A stretch of DNA of 37,275 bases from an uncultured bacterium (GTDB lineage Bacteria; Verrucomicrobiota; Kiritimatiellia; RFP12; UBA1067), in assembly GCA_902799715.1 (NCBI GenBank), contig CADCBS010000007.1:1-37275 (forward strand), in the 5' to 3' direction. Under the pieces are notes generated by a model. It was not told the DNA's origin. It was given only the letters and a program-made list of their open reading frames with translations, and made no database searches. Made by a program: the position numbers and the translations under genes. This document shows, in pieces, positions 22,920 through 30,623 of the stretch (the first letter of the stretch is position 1; each line of letters begins with the position of its first letter).

Positions 22920-24707
22920 ATGGCTTACCAGCAATACCTTCTCGTCTGCGGCGGCACGGCGTGCACGTCCGGACGTTCGCTCGAACTCGCGGAGAACCTT
23001 GAAAAGGGCATCGCCGAGGCCGGCCTGTCCGACCGCGTCCAGGTGGTCCGCACCGGCTGCCTGGGCTTCTGCGAAAAAGGCCCGATCGTCAAAGTCCTCC
23101 CCGAAGGCACCTTCTACGTGTGCGTGAAGCCCGAAGACGCAGACGAAATCGTCAAGGAGCACGTGGTGAAGGGCCGCGTGGTCCCGCGCCTGCTCTACGA
23201 CGAAAAGCAGGCCAAGACCCTCGTGGGCGAAGAGAACATCCCGTTCTACCAGAAGCAGTTCCGCATCGTGCTCAGGAACTGCGGCGTGATCGACCCCGAA
23301 AAGATCGAGGACTACATCGCGCGCGACGGCTACAAGGCCCTCGAAAAGGTCCTTTTCGAGATGAAGCCCGAAGACGTGGTCGACGAAATCCTCAAGTCCG
23401 GCCTGCGCGGCCGCGGCGGCGCGGGCTTCCCCACCGGGCGCAAGTGGCAGTTCGCCGCCGCCCAGCCCAAGGGCCAGAAGTACATGGTGTGCAACGCCGA
23501 CGAGGGCGACCCCGGCGCGTACATGGACCGCTCCACCCTCGAGGGCGACCCCCACTCCGTGCTCGAGGCCATGACGATCGCCGGCTACGCGATCGGCGCC
23601 TCCAAGGGCTTCATATACATCCGCGCGGAATACCCGCTCGCGATCCACCGCCTCGAAGTGGCCATCGCCCAGGCGCACGACCTCGGCCTGCTGGGCGACG
23701 ACATACTCGGCTCCGGCTTCAGCTTCGACATCGAGCTTCGCTTCGGCGCCGGCGCGTTCGTGTGCGGCGAGGAGACCGCCCTCCTGCAGTCCATCGAAGG
23801 CAACCGCGGCATGCCGCGCCCGCGCCCGCCGTTCCCGGCCGTCAAGGGCCTGTGGGGCCGCCCGACCGTCATCAACAACGTCGAGACCCTCGCCAACATC
23901 CCCGTCATCATCATGAAGGGCTGGCAGTGGTTCTCGAACATCGGCACCGCCACCACCAAGGGCACGAAGGTGTTCGCGCTCACCGGCAAGGTCAACAACT
24001 CCGGCCTCATCGAAGTCCCCATGGGCACCACCCTGCGCGAGATCATCTTCGAGATCGGCGGCGGCATCCGCGAAGGACACTCCTTCAAGGCGGCCCAGAC
24101 CGGCGGCCCGTCCGGCGGCATCATCCCGCCCCAGTTCCTCGACACCCCGATCGACTACGAGTCCCTCGCCAAGATCGGCTCGATCATGGGCTCCGGCGGC
24201 TTGATCGTCATGGACGACTCCGACTGCATCGTCGACATCGCCAAGTTCTACCTGGACTTCACGGTGGACGAGTCCTGCGGCAAGTGCGCGCCCTGCCGCA
24301 TCGGCGGCCGCAAGCTGCTCGGCCTGCTGAAGAAGATCTCCGACGGCCGCGGCGAGCTCGCCGACATCGACCGCATGAAGGCGATTTCGCAGGCCATGTG
24401 CACCGCCTCGCTCTGCGGCCTGGGCCAGACCGCCTCCAACCCCGTGAAGTCGTCGCTGAACTACTTCATGGACGAATATCTGGAGCACATCAACGAACAC
24501 AAGTGCCGCGCGCACAAGTGCTCGAAGCTCGTCTCCTACGAAATCGACGCCGAAAAGTGCAAGGGCTGCACGCTCTGCGCCCGCAACTGCCCCGCGAAGG
24601 CCATCGACGGCGAGGTGCGCAAGCCACACTCGATAGACAAGAAGAAGTGCATCAAGTGCGGCCTGTGCGCGGCCAAGTGCAAGTTCGGCGCCGTCAAGAT
24701 CGCCTGA
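22920..24707 (+). CDS. hydB: [FeFe] hydrogenase beta subunit, NuoF-like, NADH and FMN binding
   Basis: The 595-aa flavin subunit at which NAD(H) meets the iron-sulfur chain. It starts with a thioredoxin-like [2Fe-2S] domain (Cys10, Cys15 and CLGFC). A NuoF core follows with the NADH/FMN motif GRGGAGFPTGRKW (164-176) and CNADEGDPGAYMDR. The N3-type [4Fe-4S] motif SCGKCAPC has Cys453, Cys456 and Cys459. Two C-terminal ferredoxin clusters, CKGCTLCARNCP and CIKCGLCAAKC, complete it. This arrangement is that of Thermotoga HydB, so bifurcation between ferredoxin and NADH is likely but not provable from sequence. Codon use is strongly biased to C-ending codons, almost without ATA, unlike trxB. The start at 22920 was chosen because the cluster-bearing domain begins there. 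Confidence 0.93.
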   Translation: MAYQQYLLVCGGTACTSGRSLELAENLEKGIAEAGLSDRVQVVRTGCLGFCEKGPIVKVLPEGTFYVCVKPEDADEIVKEHVVKGRVVPRLLYDEKQAKTLVGEENIPFYQKQFRIVLRNCGVIDPEKIEDYIARDGYKALEKVLFEMKPEDVVDEILKSGLRGRGGAGFPTGRKWQFAAAQPKGQKYMVCNADEGDPGAYMDRSTLEGDPHSVLEAMTIAGYAIGASKGFIYIRAEYPLAIHRLEVAIAQAHDLGLLGDDILGSGFSFDIELRFGAGAFVCGEETALLQSIEGNRGMPRPRPPFPAVKGLWGRPTVINNVETLANIPVIIMKGWQWFSNIGTATTKGTKVFALTGKVNNSGLIEVPMGTTLREIIFEIGGGIREGHSFKAAQTGGPSGGIIPPQFLDTPIDYESLAKIGSIMGSGGLIVMDDSDCIVDIAKFYLDFTVDESCGKCAPCRIGGRKLLGLLKKISDGRGELADIDRMKAISQAMCTASLCGLGQTASNPVKSSLNYFMDEYLEHINEHKCRAHKCSKLVSYEIDAEKCKGCTLCARNCPAKAIDGEVRKPHSIDKKKCIKCGLCAAKCKFGAVKIA

Positions 24708-24726
24708 CACGAAAGGAATCCAGGAA

Positions 24727-26541
24727 ATGTCCGACAAAGCTCTCGTGAATCTTGAAATCAACGGCATCGCGCTCACGGCGCCCGCAGGCTCCACGATCCT
24801 GCAGGCCGCCCGCGCCGCCCACATCCGCATCCCCACGCTGTGCTACCACCCCGACCTCCGCGCGTCGGCTTCGTGCGGCATCTGCGTGGTGCGCCAGCTG
24901 GTGCCTTCCCGCACCGAGCCGGGCAAGTGGGTCCCGTCGCCGAAGCTCCTCCGCGCCTGCTGCACCGAGGTCGCCGAAGGCATGAAGATCGCCACCCACG
25001 ACGCCGACATCGTGTCGGTCCGCCGCACGGTGCTAGAACTCATCCTCGCCAACCACCCGAACGACTGCCTGCAGTGCCTCCGTTCGGGCAACTGCGAGCT
25101 CCAGACCCTCGCCGCCGACTTCGGGATCCGCGAGAACCCCTTCCAGAAGGAAGTGGTCGCGGCGCCCGTCGACGACTCCACCGGCTCCATCGTGCTCAAC
25201 CCGATGAAGTGCGTGAAGTGCGGCCGCTGCGCCGAAGTCTGCCAGGAAATGCAGAACGTCTGGGCCCTCGAATACATCGGCCGCGGCGAAAAGACCGTCA
25301 TGGCCCCCGCCGCCGGACTCAAGCTCGCCGAATCGCCCTGCATCAAGTGCGGCCAGTGCTCCGCGCACTGCCCCGTGGGCGCCATCTACGAGAACGACCA
25401 GACCGCCAAGGTGTGGGACGCCCTGCGCGACCCTGAAAAGACCTGCATCGTGCAGATCGCGCCCGCCGTCCGCGTCGCCGTCGGCGAGGCGTTCGGCATG
25501 AAGCCCGGCGAGCTTTCCACCGGCAAGATCTACGCCGCGCTGAAGATGCTCGGGTTCGACAAGGTGTTCGACACCAACTTCTCCGCCGACGTCACGATCA
25601 TGGAGGAAGGCACCGAGTTCATCAAGCGCTTCACCGAAAAGGGCGAACTGCCGCTGATCACCAGCTGCTGCCCCGCGTGGACCGACTGGATGGAGAAGTA
25701 CGCGCCCGACTTCACGGAGAACTTCTCCTCCGCCAAGTCCCCGCAGCAGATGCTCTCCGCCCTCGCCAAGTCCTACTGGGCCGAGAAGAACGGCGTGGAC
25801 CACACGAAGATCCACGTCACTTCGATCATGCCTTGCACGGCCAAGAAGTACGAAATCGGCCGCGACGAATACATGAGCGCGACCGGCACGCAGGATACCG
25901 ACGTCGTCCTGACCACACGCGAACTCGCGCGCATGATCAAGGCCGCCGGCATCGATTTCGCCAACCTGCCCGAAGCGCCCGCCGACAAGCTGCTCGGCGC
26001 GTACACCGGCGCCGGCACGATATTCGGCGTGACCGGCGGCGTGATGGAGGCCGCCCTCCGCACCGCCTACTGCCTGATCACCGGCGACGCGCAGCCGCCC
26101 AGCATCGACTTCAAGGAAGTCCGCGGCATGGAGGGCGTCAAGTCCGCCACGATCGACATCAAGGGCGTGAAGGTGAACATCGCCGTCGCGCACCAGATGG
26201 GCAACGTCGAAAAGGTGCTCGACCAGATCCGCGAGGACCGCAGGAACGGCGTGAAGCCGCGCTACGACTTCATCGAGGTCATGGCCTGCCGCGGCGGCTG
26301 CATCGGCGGCGGCGGTCAGCCTTGCGGCGCCACGGACGAGATCCGCGCCCTCCGCACGGCCGGCATCTACACCGACGACGAGAAGAGCACGCTCCGCATG
26401 TCGCACCTGAACCCCGAGGTCAAGGAGCTGTACGACACCTACCTCGGCAAGACCGGCGCCCAGGGCGGCGAGAAGGCGGAGCACCTGCTCCACACCCGCT
26501 ACCACAAGCGCGACGTCTACAAGTTCGACGCCGCGAAGTGA
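24727..26541 (+). CDS. hydA: [FeFe] hydrogenase catalytic alpha subunit
   Basis: The 604-aa enzyme that makes or uses H2 at the H-cluster. It has an N-terminal [2Fe-2S] domain (Cys39, Cys50, Cys53), the His-Cys cluster region HPNDCLQCLRSGNC, two [4Fe-4S] motifs (CVKCGRCAEVC and CIKCGQCSAHCP), and then the H domain. All three H-cluster signatures are complete: TSCCPAW (312-318), MPCTAKKYE (368-376) and EVMACRGGCIGGGGQP (517-532). The C-terminal small subunit region follows and ends soon after the HLNPEVKELYDTYLG segment. The enzyme needs HydE, HydF and HydG for the H-cluster; none is in the window. A good ribosome binding site (CAGGAA) precedes the ATG, and a strong terminator follows 27 bases after the stop. 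Confidence 0.96.
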   Translation: MSDKALVNLEINGIALTAPAGSTILQAARAAHIRIPTLCYHPDLRASASCGICVVRQLVPSRTEPGKWVPSPKLLRACCTEVAEGMKIATHDADIVSVRRTVLELILANHPNDCLQCLRSGNCELQTLAADFGIRENPFQKEVVAAPVDDSTGSIVLNPMKCVKCGRCAEVCQEMQNVWALEYIGRGEKTVMAPAAGLKLAESPCIKCGQCSAHCPVGAIYENDQTAKVWDALRDPEKTCIVQIAPAVRVAVGEAFGMKPGELSTGKIYAALKMLGFDKVFDTNFSADVTIMEEGTEFIKRFTEKGELPLITSCCPAWTDWMEKYAPDFTENFSSAKSPQQMLSALAKSYWAEKNGVDHTKIHVTSIMPCTAKKYEIGRDEYMSATGTQDTDVVLTTRELARMIKAAGIDFANLPEAPADKLLGAYTGAGTIFGVTGGVMEAALRTAYCLITGDAQPPSIDFKEVRGMEGVKSATIDIKGVKVNIAVAHQMGNVEKVLDQIREDRRNGVKPRYDFIEVMACRGGCIGGGGQPCGATDEIRALRTAGIYTDDEKSTLRMSHLNPEVKELYDTYLGKTGAQGGEKAEHLLHTRYHKRDVYKFDAAK

Positions 26542-26568
26542 CGCGGCCGGATCCAGTGCATGGACGAA

Positions 26569-26606
26569 AGCGCCGGGCGGTTCCACACCGCCCGGCGCTC
26601 CGTTTT
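26569..26606 (+). terminator. Strong terminator between hydA and argS
   Basis: A perfect 12-bp stem (AGCGCCGGGCGG with CCGCCCGGCGCT, 26569-26580 and 26588-26599) around a 7-base loop, with TTTT at 26603-26606. It lies between convergent genes and may work from both sides, although the minus-strand side has only a short T-run. Confidence 0.85.
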
Positions 26607-26647
26607 CCCGGCCCCGGCCGCGCGCGGCGCGCGGCCCGCCCGGCGCG

Positions 26648-28375
26648 TCAGATGCGCTCCGGCGCCTCGATCCCCAGCAGCTCCAGGCCTTTCGCCAGGA
26701 TCTTCCCGAACGCCGCGCACAGCGCGATGCGCGCGTCGCGCACCGCAGGCTCCGATTTCAGGACCGGCGACGACTGGTAGAACGACGAATACAGCTGCGA
26801 AAGGCCGAAAAGGTAGTCGGCCAGCACGGACGGCTTGCAGATGTCCGCCGCGCGCGCGACAGCCGCCGGGAACTGGAGCATCTTCAGCGCCAGCGCCTTT
26901 TCCGCAGGCGTGGAGACCGCAGGCGGGATTCCGCACGCCGCCGCGCGCGGATCGGCGCCTTCCGCCGCCGAGTAGCGGTCGATTAGCGAGCAGACGCGCG
27001 CGTGCGCGTACTGCAGATACGGGCCGGAGTTCCCTTCCAGCGCCAGCGCCTTGTCCCAGTCGAAGTCTATCGCCGTGGCCGGGTCGTGCGAGAGGTCCGT
27101 GTACTTCACGGCGCCGAACCCGATCTGGCGCGCGAGCCTGAGTTCCGCCTCCGACGGTTCGCCCTGCGCGTTTTCGCCGCGTATCACGGCAAGCGCGCGG
27201 CGCTCCGCCTCCGCCAGCAGCTCGTCCAGCTTTATGAGGTTGCCTTCGCGCGTCGATATGGCCTTGCCCTGGAAAGACATCAGCCCGAACGGCACGTGCA
27301 CGAGTTTCGTCTTCATCCCGAGCCGCGCGCAGATGGCGAACAGCTGCTTGAAGTGCAGCTGCTGGCGGTCGTCCGTCACGTACACGATGCGGTCGGGCGC
27401 GAATTCCTCGGTGCGGGCCTCGGCGCAGGCGATGTCGGTCGTGGTGTAGTTGTAGCCGCCGTCGGACTTGCGCACTATCGCAACCGGCAGCTTCTCCTCC
27501 TCGAACCTCACGATGAGCGCGCCTTCGGACTCTTCGGCGAGCCCGGCCTTCTGCAGCTCCTCTATCACGCCCGGCAGGCGGTCGTTGTAGTGCGACTCGC
27601 CGCGCCACATGTCGAACTTCACGCCCAGAAGGTCGTATATGCGCGTGAACTCCGCTATCGAAACGTCGATGAACCGCTTCCACAGCGCAAGGTTCTCCGG
27701 GTCGCCCTGCTGGAGCTTCACCAGCTCGGCGCGGCAGGCGTTCTTCCATTCCTCGTCGGTCTTCGCGCGGGCGGACGATTCCACGTACGCGCGCTCGAGG
27801 TCCGCCACGGCGGCGGATTCCCTTTCGGCCGGCGAAAGGCACTCGCGGTAGCCTTTTATCAGTATCCCGAACTGCGTTCCCCAGTCGCCCAGGTGGTTGT
27901 CGGCGACCACGCGGTAGCCCAGCGCCCGGTACAGCCTGTCTATGGCGTTGCCTATCACGGTGGAGCGGATGTGGCCGATGTGCATCTGCTTGGCGGCGTT
28001 GGGCGAAGAGTAGTCCATCACCACGCACTTGCCTTCGCCGGACTGCGGAATCCCCAGCGACGGGCTCGCCGCCATTTCTTCTATGCGTTCCGCCGTCCAT
28101 GCGGGCGATACGGAGATGTTTATGAATCCCGGGCCGGCGATTTCGGCCTTTTCGACGAATTCCGGGAGCGGCGCGGCGGCGAGCGCGGCTTCGGCGATAG
28201 TGCGCGGCGGCTTGTGCAGGATCTTCGCCAGCCCCATCGCGTCGTTGCACTGGAAGTCGCCGAACTTCGCGTCGGTCGCGGGCAGTACGCGCGGGGCGGG
28301 GATTCCGGCGTCCGGGAACGCCTTGGCAAAAGCGCCGGCAAGCCATGCCGACAGTTCTGATTCGCAAGTCTGCAT
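26648..28375 (-). CDS. argS: Arginyl-tRNA synthetase
   Basis: A 575-aa class I synthetase that charges tRNA-Arg. The N-terminal Add-1 tRNA-binding domain (FGDFQCNDAMGLAKILHK) is followed by the Rossmann fold with HIGH (132-135) in SPNAAKQMHIGHIRST. The KMSKS loop is the relaxed form usual in ArgRS: MSFQGKAISTREGN. The C-terminal anticodon-binding DALR domain starts near YAHARVCSLI and ends with LGIEAPERI. Length and order are normal. The ATG at 28375 has GAGGAAA just upstream. It lies 65 bases downstream of murF on the same strand and is probably the last gene of that operon, facing the hydrogenase terminator. Confidence 0.95.
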   Translation of the reverse strand: MQTCESELSAWLAGAFAKAFPDAGIPAPRVLPATDAKFGDFQCNDAMGLAKILHKPPRTIAEAALAAAPLPEFVEKAEIAGPGFINISVSPAWTAERIEEMAASPSLGIPQSGEGKCVVMDYSSPNAAKQMHIGHIRSTVIGNAIDRLYRALGYRVVADNHLGDWGTQFGILIKGYRECLSPAERESAAVADLERAYVESSARAKTDEEWKNACRAELVKLQQGDPENLALWKRFIDVSIAEFTRIYDLLGVKFDMWRGESHYNDRLPGVIEELQKAGLAEESEGALIVRFEEEKLPVAIVRKSDGGYNYTTTDIACAEARTEEFAPDRIVYVTDDRQQLHFKQLFAICARLGMKTKLVHVPFGLMSFQGKAISTREGNLIKLDELLAEAERRALAVIRGENAQGEPSEAELRLARQIGFGAVKYTDLSHDPATAIDFDWDKALALEGNSGPYLQYAHARVCSLIDRYSAAEGADPRAAACGIPPAVSTPAEKALALKMLQFPAAVARAADICKPSVLADYLFGLSQLYSSFYQSSPVLKSEPAVRDARIALCAAFGKILAKGLELLGIEAPERI

Positions 28376-28440
28376 TTCGTTTCCTCGTGGTGTCTGCGGC
28401 GGAAGCCGCCCGTCCGCGCCGCGCGCGGCCGGGCTTTCCG

Positions 28441-29802
28441 TCATTCGTAAACCTGTTCCATCTTCATTCCGCGCGAGCCTTTCAGGAGCACCGTGTCGCC
28501 CTCGCGCAGGATGGCCGGCATCAGCGCGCGCGCGGTGGCGGCGTCGGCGACCGTGACGATCGTCGCGCCCGGCGCGGCGGCGTGGTAGGCGGGGGCGAAC
28601 GCGCTTTCCATCAGCCCGCCCGCGGCCACCACGATGTCTATTCCGCATTCCGCGGCGGCGCGCGCGGTGGCGGCGTGGAGCTCGCCCGCGCGCGGCCCCA
28701 GCTCGAACATGTCGCCCAGCACGGCGATCCGCCGCCCTTTGCACGGCCATTTCGCGAAATTCCGCAGCGCGGCCTGCATCGACGCGGGGTTCGCGTTGTA
28801 GGCGTCGTCGATCCACGTCACGCCGTCGCGTACCGTCTTGCGCCAGCGGCGGCCCGGCAGGGAGAATCCTTCCAGCGCCTTGGCGCACGCGTCCGCGTCC
28901 GCGCCCAGCGTGCGCGCCGCCGCGAACGCTATCAGCGCGTTCGAGATGTTGTATTCGCCCGGAACGCCGATGTCGAGCGCGGTGGTTTCGCCGTCCGGCC
29001 CCGCCACCGTGAACCGGCCCGCCGCCGGGTCGGCCGAGACGGTGTGGAAAGGCGCCGAGGCGTCGCGCATCGACACTTCCACGACGCGCGCCTTCGACAT
29101 CGCCTTCAGCGCGCCGAAGCGCAGGTTTTCGCGCGACAGCACGCAGAATCCGGATTCCGGGACGGCCTCGAACAGCGCGCCCTTCTCGCGCGCCGTGCCG
29201 TCGAGCGATCCGAAATGTTCGATGTGCGCTTCGCCTATCGACGATATCGCGGCGCAGTCCGGCTGCAGGATGCCGGCCAGCGCGGCTATTTCGCCGGGAT
29301 GGTTCGAGCCGCACTCGAACACGCAGAACGCGCTGTCGCGCGCGGCGTTCAGTATCGACAGCGGCAGGCCCAGGTCGTTGTTGAAATTGCCTTCGGTGGC
29401 GGAAGTCTTCCCCGCGGAGCGCAGGAACGCGGCGAGGAACTCCTTGGTGGACGTCTTGCCGGCTGAGCCGGTCACGCCGGCCACCGCGGCGCGGAGGGTC
29501 TTTCTGTAGCCACGCGCGGCGTCGGCCAGCGCGCGCCGCGAATCGCGCACCGTCACGCACGGCAGCGGGGTGCCGTCCGGCGCGTACACCGGGTCGCCGT
29601 CGGTCATCACGAGCGCGGCGCCTGCGGCGATGGCCTGTGCGGCGAATTCGCGCCCGTGCGCGTGTTCGCCCTGCAGGGCCGCGTACAGCGAGCCCGGCGC
29701 GGTCTTGCGGGAATCTATGGCTGCGCCTTCGAAGGAGTCCGGCGGCGCGCCGTGCGGTTCGCCGCCCGTCCATTCCAAAAGCTCTTCTATGGAAACCGGC
29801 AT
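28441..29802 (-). CDS. murF: UDP-N-acetylmuramoyl-tripeptide--D-alanyl-D-alanine ligase
   Basis: The 453-aa cytoplasmic ligase that adds D-Ala-D-Ala to the peptidoglycan precursor with ATP. An N-terminal substrate domain (SIEELLEWTGG, AIDSRKTAPGSLYAAL) precedes the ATP-binding GVTGSAGKTSTKEF (Lys116). MurF-type motifs follow: NFNNDLGLPLSIL, FECGSNHPGEI, SSIGEAHIEHFGS, and the C-terminal IDDAYNANPASMQAAL and LGDMFELG. The domain order is that of MurF and not MurE or MurC. It starts 13 bases after lpxA, so the two are co-transcribed. Confidence 0.96.
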   Translation of the reverse strand: MPVSIEELLEWTGGEPHGAPPDSFEGAAIDSRKTAPGSLYAALQGEHAHGREFAAQAIAAGAALVMTDGDPVYAPDGTPLPCVTVRDSRRALADAARGYRKTLRAAVAGVTGSAGKTSTKEFLAAFLRSAGKTSATEGNFNNDLGLPLSILNAARDSAFCVFECGSNHPGEIAALAGILQPDCAAISSIGEAHIEHFGSLDGTAREKGALFEAVPESGFCVLSRENLRFGALKAMSKARVVEVSMRDASAPFHTVSADPAAGRFTVAGPDGETTALDIGVPGEYNISNALIAFAAARTLGADADACAKALEGFSLPGRRWRKTVRDGVTWIDDAYNANPASMQAALRNFAKWPCKGRRIAVLGDMFELGPRAGELHAATARAAAECGIDIVVAAGGLMESAFAPAYHAAAPGATIVTVADAATARALMPAILREGDTVLLKGSRGMKMEQVYE

Positions 29803-29815
29803 GGCGCGGCGCCCT

Positions 29816-30595
29816 TCAGCAGACGCCGCGCGTGGATTCGCGGTAGAATTTCACGAGGTGCGCGATTTCGGGCAGCGGCTCGATCTCGGCCTCTATCTTC
29901 TCCATCGCCTGCGAGCGGTTCAGCTTTTCGCGGTAGATGATGCGGTAGGCGTCCTTCAGCGCGGCGCACACGTTCTTCGGGAAGCCGCGGCGGGAAAGCC
30001 CCACGGTGTTCGGGCCGATGGCGCGCATGTCGCCGTCCACTTCGTCGCACATCATGTACGGCGGGATGTCGCGGCGGACCTTGCCGGCGCCGCCGACCAT
30101 CGAATGCGCGCCGATGCGGCAGAACTGGTGCACGCCCGTCACGCCGCCGATGATGCCGAAGTCTTCGATCGTCACGCTGCCGGCCAGCTGCACGCAGTTG
30201 GACGTTATCACGTGGTCGCCCAGCACGCAGCCGTGGGCCACGTGGCAGTAGGCCATGATCAGGCAGTTCTTGCCGACTATGGTCTTTTCGCCGTCGAAGG
30301 TCCCAAGATGCACTGTGGAGAATTCGCGCAGCACCGTGCCGTCGCCGATTTCCACGTACGACACGGAGCCGTCGATGTACTTCAGGTCCTGCGTCTTCAT
30401 GCCCACGCAGGCGTACGGGTACACGCGGCAGTTGCGGCCGATCGTGGTGTGGCCGCGCAGTATCGCGCCCTGCTGCACGGTGGAGCCTTCGCCGATGGTC
30501 ACGTCGGGGCCCACGCTCGCGAGCGGACCTATCTCCACGTCGTCCGCCAGTTTCGCCGCGGGGTCTACGAATGCGGTTGGATGTATTTTAGCCAT
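29816..30595 (-). CDS. lpxA: UDP-N-acetylglucosamine acyltransferase
   Basis: The 259-aa trimeric left-handed beta-helix enzyme that acylates UDP-GlcNAc at the first step of lipid A synthesis. Hexapeptide repeats (VEIGPLASVGPDVTIGEGS and onwards) run from residue 1 to about 190, and a helical C-terminal domain starts at GLSRRGFP, typical of LpxA. YCHVAHGC carries His118 and His121; the second fits the position of the catalytic base. NTVGLSRRGFPKN is characteristic of LpxA over LpxD. This shows the organism makes lipid A. A GGAAAG site lies before the ATG. It is the second gene of a minus-strand run, 28 bases after the DUF2723 gene. Confidence 0.95.
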   Translation of the reverse strand: MAKIHPTAFVDPAAKLADDVEIGPLASVGPDVTIGEGSTVQQGAILRGHTTIGRNCRVYPYACVGMKTQDLKYIDGSVSYVEIGDGTVLREFSTVHLGTFDGEKTIVGKNCLIMAYCHVAHGCVLGDHVITSNCVQLAGSVTIEDFGIIGGVTGVHQFCRIGAHSMVGGAGKVRRDIPPYMMCDEVDGDMRAIGPNTVGLSRRGFPKNVCAALKDAYRIIYREKLNRSQAMEKIEAEIEPLPEIAHLVKFYRESTRGVC

Positions 30596-30623
30596 ATTGT
30601 CGTCTTTCCGGTGTGTATGCAGT

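Noticed and set aside
22770-24836. A 688-codon minus-strand frame antisense to the hydrogenase genes
   Set aside because: Composition is Ala/Val/Leu/Asp-rich without motifs, and the plus strand carries complete iron-sulfur and H-cluster motifs.
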